Part shown: in pieces, positions 16,863 through 26,419 of the stretch
How the letters are laid out: each line of letters opens with the position of its first letter
How positions within the stretch are numbered: position 1 is the first letter of the stretch
Origin: an uncultured Tropicimonas sp.
GTDB lineage: Bacteria; Pseudomonadota; Alphaproteobacteria; Rhodobacterales; Rhodobacteraceae
Direction: 5' to 3'
DNA: 64,000 bases
Assembly: GCA_947495685.1 (NCBI GenBank)
Contig: CANLZY010000002.1
Location: 1-64,000 of the forward strand
Notes under the pieces: model-generated
Told to the model about the DNA's origin: nothing
What the model saw: the letters and a program-made list of their open reading frames with translations, nothing else
Database searches by the model: none
Position numbers and translations under genes: made by a program

Positions 16863-18839
16863 TCAGAGCGTGATGCGATAGGCCGCAAAGCCGTCCGCGC
16901 CGTCGCCAGCCGCCTCGATCGTTACGGCCTTGACGTCGTCAATATAGTCCGCAGCTTTCGGGCCGGTTTCGAACAGGACGGTCGTTCCCTCCATCGGCGC
17001 AAAGGTCCAGTTGCCGTCGGCGCTGGGGCTGATGGTGCCCTGTTCGACGATATACCGTACGATGACGTCGCGGTTGGTGTCTGGCGCTTCCAGAATGATC
17101 GTATCGCCGGTGCCGGGGAAGTCGCCGCCGCCCGAGGCGCGGTAGTTGTTGGTGGCGATGACGAACTCCATGTCGTCGGTCACCGGCTTGCCGTCGTAGG
17201 CAAGGTTGAGGATCCGGGTGGCCGCGGGGTTGAGATCTTCGCCCTTGGGGCCAAACCGGGACGGCTGGCTGAGGTCGATCTGGTAGGTCACGCCGTCGAT
17301 CACGTCGAAGTTGTAGGACGGGAACTCCGGGTTCAGCAGCGGCGCGTCGGTGGCACCGGGGGCAACCTGGAGGAACATCCCGGCAGAGCGTTCCAGCCAG
17401 CCCTTGAGCTGTGCACCGGTGACCTTCACCGCACGCACGGTGTTGGGATACAGGTACAGGTCGGCGACGTTCTTGATCGCGACGTCTCCGGGGGCAACGT
17501 CGGTGTAATACTCGGGGCCACCTCGCCCACCGGCCTTGAACGGCGCAGCGGCAGACAGAAGCGGCAGGCCCTCGTACTCGGTGCCCTTCAGCATCTCGGC
17601 CACGTACCACTTCTGGGCAATGGAGACGATCTGGACCGATGGGTCGTCGGCTACCAGTGCGAAATAGGAGTGCAACGGCGCGTCGGTCTTGCCCACGGCG
17701 CGGCGCACGTAGGCCAGCGTTGCGTCGTGCACATCCTGCACAGATGCCAGAACCTCGGCATCGTCCTCGACCAGGGCGGTATAGGAGCGATCCTCGTTGC
17801 GTTTGGAGATCGGGCGAGCAGTGGATTCGAAGTTCACCACGCGCCAACTGTTTCCGTCACGCTCCAGCATCAGGTCGATCAGGCCCATGTGGGAGCCCCA
17901 GAACCCGCCCATGACGGCTGGCTTGCCATGGATCGTTCCCTTTTCAACATCCACACCAGCATAGTCGGCGTAGGTCGGCGAGGGGAATACGAGGTGGCTG
18001 TGGCCGGTCATCAGGGCGTCGATGCCATCGACTTCGGCCAGCGGCACGGAGGCGTTTTCCATCAGGTCGGTGCGGTCGGCAGAGCCGATTCCGGAGTGCG
18101 ACAGCGCGATGATGATATCGCAGCCCTCTTCCTTCATTTGCGGCACATAGGCTTGGGCCGTCTCGACGATATCGCGGGTCTGGACGTTGCCTTCCAGGTG
18201 GCGACGATCCCAGTTCATGATCTGCGGCGGCACGAAACCGATGATGCCGACGCGGATCGCGTGGGTTTCGCCGGCGCCATCGGTGACCTCACGGTCCAGA
18301 ATGACGTAGGGCTTCAGCAGCGTGGTGTCCTTGGTCGGGTCGGACCCCTTTTCCTTGGCGATGTTGGCGGAGACGATCGGAAAATCAGCCCCGGCAAGCG
18401 ACTTCATCAGGAAATCGAGGCCATAGTTGAACTCGTGGTTGCCGAGCGTCGAGGCATCGAAGCCGACGGTGTTCATCGCGGTGATGACCGGGTGCATGTC
18501 GCCTTCCTTCATGCCCCGTTCGTAGGCGATGAAGTCGCCCATCGGGTTGCCCTGAAGGAAATCGCCGTTGTCGACCAACATGGAGTTGGTCGCCTCGGCG
18601 CGGATGTCGTTGATGATCGACGCGGTGCGCGACAGGCCAACGGTGTCGCGCGGCTTGTCGGAGTAATAATCGTAGGGGAACACATGGACGTGCAGGTCCG
18701 TTGTTTCCATTATGCGCAAGTGGGCCTGATTGGTGGCGGCCCGGGCGGAATAAGGATGCAGCGTAATCAACGAGGCGCCTGCGATGCTGCCCGCCAGGAA
18801 GCCACGGCGGGAAAGGTTGAATTGGTTTTGATGCGACAT
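16863..18839 (-). CDS. cpdB: 2',3'-cyclic-nucleotide 2'-phosphodiesterase / 3'-nucleotidase
   Basis: A 658-residue periplasmic enzyme that releases nucleosides and phosphate from cyclic and 3'-nucleotides. The Tat signal [13 protein letters not shown] is followed by the metallophosphatase motifs [40 protein letters not shown] and MTGHSHLVF, then the 5'-nucleotidase C-terminal domain. The ATG at 18839 is used because AGGGGGAC precedes it and the Tat motif then sits at the expected distance. It is divergent from nudC. Confidence 0.9.
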   Translation of the reverse strand: MSHQNQFNLSRRGFLAGSIAGASLITLHPYSARAATNQAHLRIMETTDLHVHVFPYDYYSDKPRDTVGLSRTASIINDIRAEATNSMLVDNGDFLQGNPMGDFIAYERGMKEGDMHPVITAMNTVGFDASTLGNHEFNYGLDFLMKSLAGADFPIVSANIAKEKGSDPTKDTTLLKPYVILDREVTDGAGETHAIRVGIIGFVPPQIMNWDRRHLEGNVQTRDIVETAQAYVPQMKEEGCDIIIALSHSGIGSADRTDLMENASVPLAEVDGIDALMTGHSHLVFPSPTYADYAGVDVEKGTIHGKPAVMGGFWGSHMGLIDLMLERDGNSWRVVNFESTARPISKRNEDRSYTALVEDDAEVLASVQDVHDATLAYVRRAVGKTDAPLHSYFALVADDPSVQIVSIAQKWYVAEMLKGTEYEGLPLLSAAAPFKAGGRGGPEYYTDVAPGDVAIKNVADLYLYPNTVRAVKVTGAQLKGWLERSAGMFLQVAPGATDAPLLNPEFPSYNFDVIDGVTYQIDLSQPSRFGPKGEDLNPAATRILNLAYDGKPVTDDMEFVIATNNYRASGGGDFPGTGDTIILEAPDTNRDVIVRYIVEQGTISPSADGNWTFAPMEGTTVLFETGPKAADYIDDVKAVTIEAAGDGADGFAAYRITL

Positions 18840-19055
18840 GAGTCGTCCCCCTGAGTTGTTCTCTCTCGGGTAACGGTATCCCATCACATTCAAATGACCG
18901 ATAGGCGATTTGTGGGCGGAAAGGCCATTCTGAAACGTGCATTCCTGCGACGTCTGTTCACCTCAGGGTTGAATTTGTCACATGAACGCCCGAAAAATTG
19001 CGATCCGGTTCGTGTCGTGCCAAGAGCGCAGGACGACAGGTTCGGGAGTAACGGT

Positions 19056-20024
19056 ATGAAGATCGCGGAACAGGTGACATTTGGAGGGTCGGGGCTGGAC
19101 CGCGCGGCGGAACTCCGGGCCGATCCAGCGGCATTGCAGGTGCTGGCGGCCGATCCTGCGGCCCGTTTCCTGCCCATGTGGCGGGCCAAGCCGCTGGTGA
19201 GTGGAGACAGCGACCTGACCTTGGCCGGCCTGCCAGCCGGGGCTGCGCCCCTGGAACATGCCCGCGAAGCACCGGTGTTCCTGGGGAGCAGTGACGGCGT
19301 GCCGTGGTTCGCTGTCGATATTTCTGGTTGGGAGCCCGAGGATCAGGAAACGGACACGGTCGGAGCGTTTGTAGATCTGTCGGAACAGCGCTATCCCGGT
19401 TTGCCCGAGGATCACCGTTTCGCCGAGTTGCGGGGTATCATGACCGCGTTGACACCACGCGACGCAGAGCTGGCGGCAACAGCCCGAGCGGTTCTGGCAT
19501 GGCACGAGTCGCATGGTTTCTGCGCCCGGTGTGGCGCGAAGAGCCGGCTGATAGAGGGCGGGTGGCAACGGCATTGCCCCGGCTGCGGCACTCGGCACTT
19601 CCCGCGCACCGATCCGGTTGTGATCATGCTGATCACCCACGGAAACTCCGTCCTTATGGGCCGGTCGCCGGGTTGGCCGGAGGGCATGTTCTCGCTGTTG
19701 GCCGGATTCATCGAGCCTGGCGAGACCATCGAGGCGGCGGTGCGGCGCGAGGTCTTCGAGGAGGCGGGTGTCAGGGTGGGAGAGGTCGACTATCTTGCTT
19801 CGCAGCCATGGCCGTTTCCGGCATCGTTGATGATCGGGTGTCGCGGACAGGCCGAGACTCGCGACATCACCATCGACCCGGCCGAGATCGAAGAGGCGCT
19901 CTGGGTCAGCCGAGAAGAGATGTTGTCGATCTTTGCCGGGGATCACCCGCGAATCAAGGCCGCCCGTAAGGGCGCGATTGCGCGGTTCATCCTGGCAAAC
20001 TGGCTTGCGGACCGGCTGGAATGA
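19056..20024 (+). CDS. nudC: NAD(+) diphosphatase / NAD-decapping Nudix hydrolase
   Basis: 322 residues. A zinc ribbon (CARCGAKS...CPGCGTRHFPR) at about 152-180 precedes the Nudix box GFIEPGETIEAAVRREVFEEAGV. The NudC signature SQPWPFPASLM follows and distinguishes it from other Nudix proteins. The enzyme cleaves NADH/NAD to NMN and AMP and can remove NAD caps from RNA. The ATG at 19056 follows CGGGAG; the longer open frame upstream has no family similarity. The next gene starts 74 bp downstream. Confidence 0.93.
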   Translation: MKIAEQVTFGGSGLDRAAELRADPAALQVLAADPAARFLPMWRAKPLVSGDSDLTLAGLPAGAAPLEHAREAPVFLGSSDGVPWFAVDISGWEPEDQETDTVGAFVDLSEQRYPGLPEDHRFAELRGIMTALTPRDAELAATARAVLAWHESHGFCARCGAKSRLIEGGWQRHCPGCGTRHFPRTDPVVIMLITHGNSVLMGRSPGWPEGMFSLLAGFIEPGETIEAAVRREVFEEAGVRVGEVDYLASQPWPFPASLMIGCRGQAETRDITIDPAEIEEALWVSREEMLSIFAGDHPRIKAARKGAIARFILANWLADRLE

Positions 20025-20098
20025 CGCGAAACAGCGCCGCGCGCCATGCAGTCCGGGACCGGATGGTGAACGAGTAGGAACTGGAAACAGGACGGCCC

Positions 20099-20557
20099 AT
20101 GAAGCTTTCGACCCGCGAAGACATCGAAGCCCCAATCGCAACTGTCTGGGCCGCGATTACCAATGCCACCGAGTTCGAACGCATGGCAAAGCGCAAGGGA
20201 ATCGACCTCGCACGCGCCGCTGAGCCAACCGAACTGGGGCTTGGGTCCTGCTGGACCGCGTCTTTCGAATTCCACTCTCTGCAACGAAATCTTGAAACCC
20301 GTGTCACACGGTTCGAGGGGCCATCGCACCTCCACCTCTTGTCAAGGACCGGCGGGATCGACGGGACGGTCTCGGCAGAGTTGATCGCGCTTTCACCCAA
20401 GACGACACGTCTGATGCTGGCTGTCGATCTGAAGCCGACGTCGCTGTCCGGCCGGGTCATGATCCAGACCTTGCGGCTGGCAAAGACGTCCCTGACGAAG
20501 CGCTTCAAGGGGCGCGTTCACCGGTTCGCAAAGGATATTGCCAAACGGGCAACCTGA
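20099..20557 (+). CDS. SRPBCC (START/Bet v1-like) family protein
   Basis: 152 residues with the usual SRPBCC opening (STREDIEAPIATVWAAITNATEFE), which forms the first strand and the two small helices of a helix-grip fold that binds hydrophobic ligands. The C-terminal long helix is basic (RLAKTSLTKRFKGRVHRFAKDIAKRA). No catalytic motif is seen. It follows nudC in the same direction and may be cotranscribed. The ligand is unknown. Confidence 0.75.
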   Translation: MKLSTREDIEAPIATVWAAITNATEFERMAKRKGIDLARAAEPTELGLGSCWTASFEFHSLQRNLETRVTRFEGPSHLHLLSRTGGIDGTVSAELIALSPKTTRLMLAVDLKPTSLSGRVMIQTLRLAKTSLTKRFKGRVHRFAKDIAKRAT

Positions 20558-20648
20558 CAGTGACGTCGTTGCCAGCGCACATCCCAACGGTCGCCCCCAG
20601 AGGCATCGTTTCGGACAGGCGCACCCTGTTCGACCACTGGGCAGGCCC

Positions 20649-22175
20649 TCAGGTAAACAGAAAATCGCCCGCGTCGATGTCGGTCGTGGACACGCCCGGC
20701 AGGGTGATCGACGACTTGAAGGAGATGGAGACGAGTGTCCCGTCATCGGATTGCAGGATTCTCAGGTCGTCCATCGACAGTTTCTGGCCCTTGGCCCCCG
20801 CCACTTCGATGGTCTCCCGGAAGGATTCGAAATCCGTGATCGTGTCATGGCCGGATGTGTTGGTGAACACGAACGTGTCCTTACCCTTGCCCCCGGTCAG
20901 TTTGTCGTCGCCGGTGCCCCCGACGAGACGATCTGCCTGGGCGCCACCGATCAAGGTGTCCTTGCCGGCGCCGCCCTCCAGCGTGTCCTTGCCATCCCGA
21001 CCCTTCAGGAGGTCTTTGCCCGGCGCCCCGTGCAGGTTGTTGTTGACTGACGATCCCAGCAGGACATCGTCGCGTTCCGTCCCGGTCAGGTTCTCGACCC
21101 GCTTGATCTCGAAGCGTCCTTCCGTGCCGGTGCCCAGTTCGACCCCAAACCCTCGGGCCAGGTCGACCTTTACGCCATCGGTCGTGCCAGCGTCCGCGCC
21201 GGTCGTCGAAAGCCGGGTTCCGAAAAAACTGACCTCGTCCTTGTCCTCGCCGCCGTCGATCTTGAGGCCGGCCAAAGCGGCCTGCCCGCGCGCCTGTCCT
21301 TCGGGTGCCAGTGGGGACGGTTGCAGGACAAACAGGACAAGATCGTCTCCTTTGCCGCCCTTGAGGATGTCAACGCCGAGGTGGGACGTCAGAACATCAT
21401 TTCCACCTCCGCCCTTGAGGGTATCCGGGCCGGAATAGGACGTCAGAAAATCGCGCCCCGCGCCGCCCGCCAACACGTCCGTGTCGTCATAGAACGGCAG
21501 TCGGGTTGCCTGCTTGTTGTTCAGATCATCGCCGTCATGCAGATAGTCGTCCCCGTCACCGCCCGTCAGAATATCGTCCCCGGCGCCACCGTAAAAGAAC
21601 ACGACGTGCCGGGAAGCGCCTGCATTGGCCGAGGGCACGCTGACCTTGTCGTTTCCCTGACCGGAGTGGATGATGAACAGGTCATCGTTGGTCTGGATGA
21701 TATCGTCAAGGGAAGAGGTCCGAAGCTCCTCGACGTTGCTGAGGGTCACGAGTGTGGCCTTGTCGAAACGGCTGGTGACGACCCCACCGGAAACCTTCAG
21801 GCCGACGTCTACTAGCGGCAGATATAGATCGTCGTGTCCCGCTCCGCCGTTGACGTAATGATTGCGCGATCCAACGACCGTTGCCCAGTTGAGACTGAAG
21901 GTATCGTCACCGGTGCCACCAAAGGCGCGGTCGTATTCGCCAACCTTGTAGAACAGCCCCGTTTGCCCGAAATGAATCCGGTCGTCCCCACCCTGTCCGT
22001 AAAAGATGTTGTTGCCCGTACCGCCGCTCAGGTTGTCGCTTCCGCCACCGGCCTTGATGACGTCGTTCTGCCGGTATGCGCCCGCGTAAAACGGACTGCC
22101 GCGAAAGGTCTCGTCCGCAGACGTGCCTGTCTGGAGAAGCGTTTGGTCGTCAATTATCTTGTATGAAATGGCCAT
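20649..22175 (-). CDS. RTX (hemolysin-type calcium-binding repeat) secreted protein
   Basis: 508 residues without a Sec signal. Glycine- and aspartate-rich nonapeptide repeats occur in three clusters, for example GGSGNDNLSGGTGN near the N-terminus, GGAGDDILTGGDGDD in the middle and KGRDGKDTLEGGAGKDTLIG near the C-terminus. The last repeat block is followed by DTFVFTNTSGHDTITDFE, the usual lead-in to the C-terminal type I secretion signal. Repeats bind Ca2+ and fold the protein outside the cell. No enzymatic domain or type I secretion genes are visible nearby. GGAGCCTCGC precedes the ATG at 22175. Confidence 0.88.
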   Translation of the reverse strand: MAISYKIIDDQTLLQTGTSADETFRGSPFYAGAYRQNDVIKAGGGSDNLSGGTGNNIFYGQGGDDRIHFGQTGLFYKVGEYDRAFGGTGDDTFSLNWATVVGSRNHYVNGGAGHDDLYLPLVDVGLKVSGGVVTSRFDKATLVTLSNVEELRTSSLDDIIQTNDDLFIIHSGQGNDKVSVPSANAGASRHVVFFYGGAGDDILTGGDGDDYLHDGDDLNNKQATRLPFYDDTDVLAGGAGRDFLTSYSGPDTLKGGGGNDVLTSHLGVDILKGGKGDDLVLFVLQPSPLAPEGQARGQAALAGLKIDGGEDKDEVSFFGTRLSTTGADAGTTDGVKVDLARGFGVELGTGTEGRFEIKRVENLTGTERDDVLLGSSVNNNLHGAPGKDLLKGRDGKDTLEGGAGKDTLIGGAQADRLVGGTGDDKLTGGKGKDTFVFTNTSGHDTITDFESFRETIEVAGAKGQKLSMDDLRILQSDDGTLVSISFKSSITLPGVSTTDIDAGDFLFT

Positions 22176-22502
22176 GCGAGGCTCCGGAATTCTCGGTCTG
22201 CAGTCAGGAAATGGTGCATCCGGCGAGATCAGCGCGGATGAAACGTGGACAAATCGCGCTGCGCCGAGCGCGGGCGACGCCTTCAGAGGTACCATAACTG
22301 AGGGTTTCGGTCCAATTGCAGGCAACTGAACCGATCAACGCGTTCGCGCGCGCCTGCCGGTGGCGCAGATCTGGTGCAGAGGCTCAGTTGATCGATGCGC
22401 GGGGCTTGTTGGGCATCAGACGGTGGCCTCGTGCCGGATCGGAGCGGTCCGCAGCGCCCGAAAACCCGCTCCGGTGAGCACTTCGCCAGCCTGACCGTTG
22501 AA
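22176..22502. other. Intergenic region upstream of the RTX gene
   Basis: About 330 bp between the pheA terminator hairpins and the RTX start, presumably holding the RTX promoter. No palindrome or gene is recognised. Confidence 0.4.
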
Positions 22503-22534
22503 CCGCCTGCACAGGAGGCGGGCCTGATCAGGCC
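22503..22534 (-). terminator. Double hairpin downstream of pheA
   Basis: GGCCTGATCAGGCC (22521-22534, perfect palindrome) abuts CCGCCT-N7-AGGCGG (22503-22521), 11 bp after the pheA stop on the minus strand. They share a base and could be alternative structures. Confidence 0.5.
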
Positions 22535-22544
22535 GGTCGCCGAG

Positions 22545-23384
22545 TCAGTGCCGCCGGGGATCTGCCGGATAGACGCCCAAGATCTCCAACCGATCGGTGA
22601 AGTAGTCCAGTTCTTCCATCGCCAGGCGAACGTTTCGATCTTCGGGGTGACCTTCGATGTCTGCATAGAACTGGGTGGCCGAGAACGAGCCATCGACCAT
22701 GTAGCTTTCCAGCTTGGTCATGTTCACGCCATTGGTCGCGAAACCGCCCATTGCCTTGTAGAGCGCCGCCGGAATGTTGCGAACCTGAAAGACGAAGGTT
22801 GTCATGATGCCGTGATCCCCGCGGCGGTCATGGTTCGGCGAGCGGGACATGATCACGAAGCGGGTCGTGTTGTGGCCATGGTCCTCGATGTCCGAGGCCA
22901 ACACCTCCAACCCGTAAATCTCGCCTGCCAGCGCCGAGGCCAGTACGCCCTCGCCGGGGGCGGCGGTTTGCGCAAGCGAACGTGCCGCGCCGGCGCTGTC
23001 TGCAGCGGCGACGCCCGTGATGCCGTGTTGTTTCAGGTAGCCCGCCGATTGCGGCAGCAGAACCAGGTGGGCGCGGACGAGGTTGATATCCTCCAACGCT
23101 GTTCCTGCCCGTGCCAGCAGCGCGATTCGTACCCGCACGAATGCTTCGTCGACAATGTGCAGGCCGCTTTCGGGGAGCAGCCGGTGAATGTCGGCTACCC
23201 TGCCGTACGTGGTATTCTCGACCGGCAACATCGCGAGGTCGGCGACTCCGTCACGCACCGCGTCGATGGCTTCTTCGAACGTGTGACAAGGCAAGGCCTC
23301 GTAGCCTGGGCGAGCGTCCAGGCAGGCCTGGTGGGAATAGGAGCCCGGGTCTCCCTGAAACGCGATGCGGGGGCGATTGGTCAT
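22545..23384 (-). CDS. pheA: Prephenate dehydratase
   Basis: A 279-residue monofunctional enzyme that turns prephenate into phenylpyruvate in phenylalanine synthesis. The N-terminal domain shows RIAFQGDPGSYSHQAC, MLPVENTTYGRV and the essential NTTRFVIMS (TRF) motif at about 174-182. A C-terminal ACT domain (TTFVFQVRNIPAALYKAMGGF...NMTKLESYM) should mediate feedback by phenylalanine. No chorismate mutase domain is present. It is divergent from the cytochrome gene at 23509. Confidence 0.93.
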   Translation of the reverse strand: MTNRPRIAFQGDPGSYSHQACLDARPGYEALPCHTFEEAIDAVRDGVADLAMLPVENTTYGRVADIHRLLPESGLHIVDEAFVRVRIALLARAGTALEDINLVRAHLVLLPQSAGYLKQHGITGVAAADSAGAARSLAQTAAPGEGVLASALAGEIYGLEVLASDIEDHGHNTTRFVIMSRSPNHDRRGDHGIMTTFVFQVRNIPAALYKAMGGFATNGVNMTKLESYMVDGSFSATQFYADIEGHPEDRNVRLAMEELDYFTDRLEILGVYPADPRRH

Positions 23385-23508
23385 TGAAAACCTGCTATCA
23401 ACTTCAAGGCGATGCGACGATATGGCGAGCCTTGGGAAAAACTACACCTTGCGCAGGGTGGGCGGAACCATGATAGATGCGCGAAACGTTCATTTAGCGG
23501 GATGCGAC

Positions 23509-24036
23509 ATGTTCGACACGATGACTATCACCAAGGTCACCGGAGCCCTCTGCGGCTCCCTCCTGATCTTTCTGCTTGGCGTCTGGGCCGCGGAATCGCT
23601 GTTTCACGTTGGTGGCTCTGGCCACGGCGACGAGGCACATCAGGCCTATATAATCCCCACCGGGGATGACGAAGGCAGTTCTGAAGAAGAAGCTGCGCCG
23701 GTCGATTTTGCCGAACTTCTGGCGAATGCGGACGTCGCGAAGGGCGCGAAGCTCTTCAAGAAGTGCCAAGCCTGCCACAAGCTCGAGGACGGCGCCAATG
23801 CGACCGGCCCGTCGCTCTACCAGGTCGTGAATCGTCCGGTGGATGCTGTCAGCAGCTTTTCGGGGTATTCCGGTGCCCTGTCGGCCGTTGTCGACGTCTG
23901 GACCCCGGAAAACCTGGACGGCTATCTCGAAAATCCCAAAGGCTTTGCGCCGGGGAACAAGATGGCCTTTGCCGGGTTCAAGAAGCCGCAAGAGCGCGCG
24001 GACATCATCGCCTTCCTGGAAAACCCGGACGGCTGA
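23509..24036 (+). CDS. cycM: Membrane-anchored cytochrome c (CycM / c552 type)
   Basis: 175 residues. One N-terminal uncleaved helix (about 8-28, KVTGALCGSLLIFLLGVWAAE) anchors a periplasmic class I cytochrome c. An acidic linker (GDDEGSSEEEAAP) precedes the heme site KKCQACH (Cys86, Cys89, His90), and Met in GNKMAFAGFKK is the probable axial ligand. Such cytochromes carry electrons from the bc1 complex to terminal oxidases. The start MFDTMT is chosen by family resemblance; an in-frame ATG at 23470 is possible. Confidence 0.88.
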   Translation: MFDTMTITKVTGALCGSLLIFLLGVWAAESLFHVGGSGHGDEAHQAYIIPTGDDEGSSEEEAAPVDFAELLANADVAKGAKLFKKCQACHKLEDGANATGPSLYQVVNRPVDAVSSFSGYSGALSAVVDVWTPENLDGYLENPKGFAPGNKMAFAGFKKPQERADIIAFLENPDG

Positions 24037-24062
24037 TCGACCTTTGATTGATCAAGGGAATT

Positions 24063-24092
24063 GGCCCCGCCGATCACAGGATCGACGGGGCC
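24063..24092 (+). terminator. Intrinsic terminator after cycM
   Basis: GGCCCCG-C-CGATC / GATCG-A-CGGGGCC gives a 12-bp stem with one internal mismatch and an ACAG loop, followed by TTTCTTA. Confidence 0.75.
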
Positions 24093-24501
24093 TTTCTTAC
24101 GTCCGGCAGGAGGCGGGACGTTAACCGTCGCGCACATGTGGCACCGTTCCTTTCCGCATCGGCCAGTCGGAATGAACGTCGCGGTCCGGGCTCGGCCGCT
24201 TTGCCCGGACCGCCCTTGTCGGCCAACGGCAATGGGCACGGGGGTGATATCGCAGCGGCACGGCCCTGCCTGAGGGCGGAGGCACGTCTGGCCGGTGGAG
24301 AGCCTGACGAAGCCTGACGTCAGGCTGCCTATGGTCGATCACACCTGCCGTGTACAAACTCTTGGTGCCCCGTCGTCTCAGAACTATCGGTCTGGTGGAA
24401 CCGCCCGATCACGACAGTTCACGCAATCTCGCCTTGTTCCCTGTTTGCAGGCTCACTAGCCTATGGCACGAACAGTCGATTGTCGCCAAAAGGATGCCAC
24501 G
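24093..24501. other. Intergenic region upstream of yejA
   Basis: 409 bp without a gene. It contains a second hairpin at 24182-24212 (CGGTCCGGGC / GCCCGGACCG, 11-nt loop) and a perfect palindrome at 24311-24326, annotated separately. The yejA promoter must lie downstream of these. Confidence 0.45.
24311..24326. promoter_or_regulatory. 16-bp perfect palindrome upstream of yejA
   Basis: AGCCTGACGTCAGGCT is fully self-complementary and is directly preceded by a partial direct copy, AGCCTGACGA (24301-24310). It lies 175 bp before yejA. It could be an operator; no cognate regulator is obvious in the window. Confidence 0.35.
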
Positions 24502-26382
24502 ATGACCCTGACCGCCATGTTGCCCGCCCTTCGGACCCGCGCCAGACTGGCGGCGTCGGCGGTGGCCCTGTTGGCCTTGTCCACGGCTGTGCTGGCTGCC
24601 CCGGAGGGCTGGGTCACGTCACACGGGATCTCGACCTTTCCCGGCGAGATGAAATACCCCGCTGACTTTGCGCATCTGGCCTATGTGAACCCAGAGGCGC
24701 CAAAGGGCGGCGAGATGTCGATCTGGGGGTTTGGCGGCTACGATTCGATGAACCCGTATTCGATCAAGGGGCGGGGCGACAGGCTGGCATCGCTGCCCTA
24801 TGAAACCCTGCTGGAAGGGGTCGCCGACGAGATCGGCACACAATATGGCCTTTTGGCCGAGTCATTGGAATACCCCGAGGACCGCAGCGAGGTGATCTTT
24901 ACCCTGCGCCCGGAGGCTGCCTTTTCCGACGGTAGCCCGGTGACGGCACAAGACGTGGCGTTTTCCTACGAGTTGTTCCGCGAAAAGGGGCTGCCCAGTT
25001 TCCGCTCTGTGCTGCGCCAGCAAATGAAGAGCGCCGAGGTGCTGGACGAGCGCCGCATCCGCTATGTCTTCATGGAAGACGAGCCCAAACGCGACCTGAT
25101 CCAGACCGTGGGTGGGCTGCCGGTGTTTTCCAAGGCGCACTACGAAGCAAATGGGTTGGATCTCGAAGAAAACTCGATGACCCCGTTCCTTGGCTCCGGA
25201 CCCTACGTGCCGGACGTTCTGGACGTTGGCAAACGCTCGATCTATCGGCGCAACGCCGATTACTGGGGCAAGGACCTGCCGCAAAACATCGGGCGGCACA
25301 ATTTCGACAGCATCCGGTTGGAATACTTTGCGGACTACAACGTGGCGCTGGAGGGCTTCAAGGGGGGGACCTACCATTTCCGCAACGAGGCGAGTTCAAA
25401 GAACTGGGCCACGAGCTATGATTTCCCGGCGGTGACGGATGGTCATGTGATCCGGGCAGAATTGCATGACGGCACGATCGCCACCGGTCAGTCGTTTGTC
25501 ATGAACCTGCGGCGGCCACAGTTCCAGGATCCCAAGGTGCGCGAGGCGATCGCGTTGATGTTCAACTTCGAATGGTCCAACGAGCAGTTGTTCTATGGTC
25601 TCTACGAGCGGATCAACTCCTTCTGGGACAATTCCGACCTGGCCGCGACGGGGCTCCCATCCGACGCCGAACTGGCGCTGCTGGAGCCGATCGCCGACAA
25701 GTTGCCGGCCGGAGTGCTGGACAGTGAACCGCCGATGGCGCCGGTGTCGGGCGCCCGGCAGCTCGACCGTGGAAACCTGCGCAAGGCGCTGGCGCTGCTG
25801 GACGAGGCCGGTTGGGCTGTGGGCGACGACGGGATGCGCAGCAAGGACGGCAAGGCGCTGAAGGTCGAGTTTCTGAACGACAGCCAGACCTTCGACCGGG
25901 TCATCAACCCGTATGTCGAGAACCTGCGTCGCGCCGGGATCGACGCGGTGCACATCCGGGTTGATCAGGCCGAGGCGACCAACCGCGAGCGGTCGTTCGA
26001 TTTCGACATCGTGACCGACCAGTTCCCGATGAGCTATATCCCCGGCGCCGGGTTGAAACAGTATTTCGGCTCTGAAACCGCGGATTCGTCGGTGTTCAAC
26101 GCGATGGGGCTGAAATCCGAAGCGGTGGATGTCCTGATCGACGGAATTGTCGCCGCCGAGACCCAGGAGGACCTCGAAACCGGGGTGCGTGCCCTGGATC
26201 GGGTGCTGCGGGCAGAACGGTTCTGGGTGCCGCAGTGGTTCAAGAACAAGCACACGGTCGCCTATTTCAACATGTACGAACATCCCGATCCGCTGCCGCC
26301 CTATGCGTTGGGCAATCTGGATTTCTGGTGGTACAACGCCGACAAGGCCGAGGCACTCAAGGCGGCGGGTGTTCTGAGATAA
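24502..26382 (+). CDS. yejA: Oligopeptide ABC transporter, substrate-binding protein
   Basis: A 626-residue periplasmic binding protein of the SBP_bac_5 family, YejA branch. Residues about 1-33 are a signal peptide (ARLAASAVALLALSTAVLAAP). Mature landmarks include FAHLAYVNPEAPKGGEMSIWGFGGYDSMNPY, FSDGSPVTAQDVAFSYE and GPYVPDVLDVGKRSIYRRNADYWGKDLP, all typical of YejA. With YejBEF it imports peptides and, in enterobacteria, microcin C. AAAGGATGCCACG precedes the chosen ATG. First gene of yejABEF. Confidence 0.92.
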   Translation: MTLTAMLPALRTRARLAASAVALLALSTAVLAAPEGWVTSHGISTFPGEMKYPADFAHLAYVNPEAPKGGEMSIWGFGGYDSMNPYSIKGRGDRLASLPYETLLEGVADEIGTQYGLLAESLEYPEDRSEVIFTLRPEAAFSDGSPVTAQDVAFSYELFREKGLPSFRSVLRQQMKSAEVLDERRIRYVFMEDEPKRDLIQTVGGLPVFSKAHYEANGLDLEENSMTPFLGSGPYVPDVLDVGKRSIYRRNADYWGKDLPQNIGRHNFDSIRLEYFADYNVALEGFKGGTYHFRNEASSKNWATSYDFPAVTDGHVIRAELHDGTIATGQSFVMNLRRPQFQDPKVREAIALMFNFEWSNEQLFYGLYERINSFWDNSDLAATGLPSDAELALLEPIADKLPAGVLDSEPPMAPVSGARQLDRGNLRKALALLDEAGWAVGDDGMRSKDGKALKVEFLNDSQTFDRVINPYVENLRRAGIDAVHIRVDQAEATNRERSFDFDIVTDQFPMSYIPGAGLKQYFGSETADSSVFNAMGLKSEAVDVLIDGIVAAETQEDLETGVRALDRVLRAERFWVPQWFKNKHTVAYFNMYEHPDPLPPYALGNLDFWWYNADKAEALKAAGVLR

Positions 26383-26419
26383 GGTCAGACCAACAACAAG
26401 AGGCGGGCAGAGCACCTAG

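Noticed and set aside
16623-18854. A 743-codon plus-strand frame
   Set aside because: It is the complement of cpdB, whose Tat signal and metallophosphatase motifs are unambiguous.
20649-22175. The RTX protein repeats as a DNA-level tandem repeat locus
   Set aside because: The repetition is at the protein level (glycine/aspartate nonapeptides) with divergent codons, as usual for RTX proteins.
24044-24055. TTGATTGATCAA as an FNR box after cycM
   Set aside because: The two half-sites are separated by 2 bp instead of 4 and it lies downstream of cycM before the terminator, with no gene to control.
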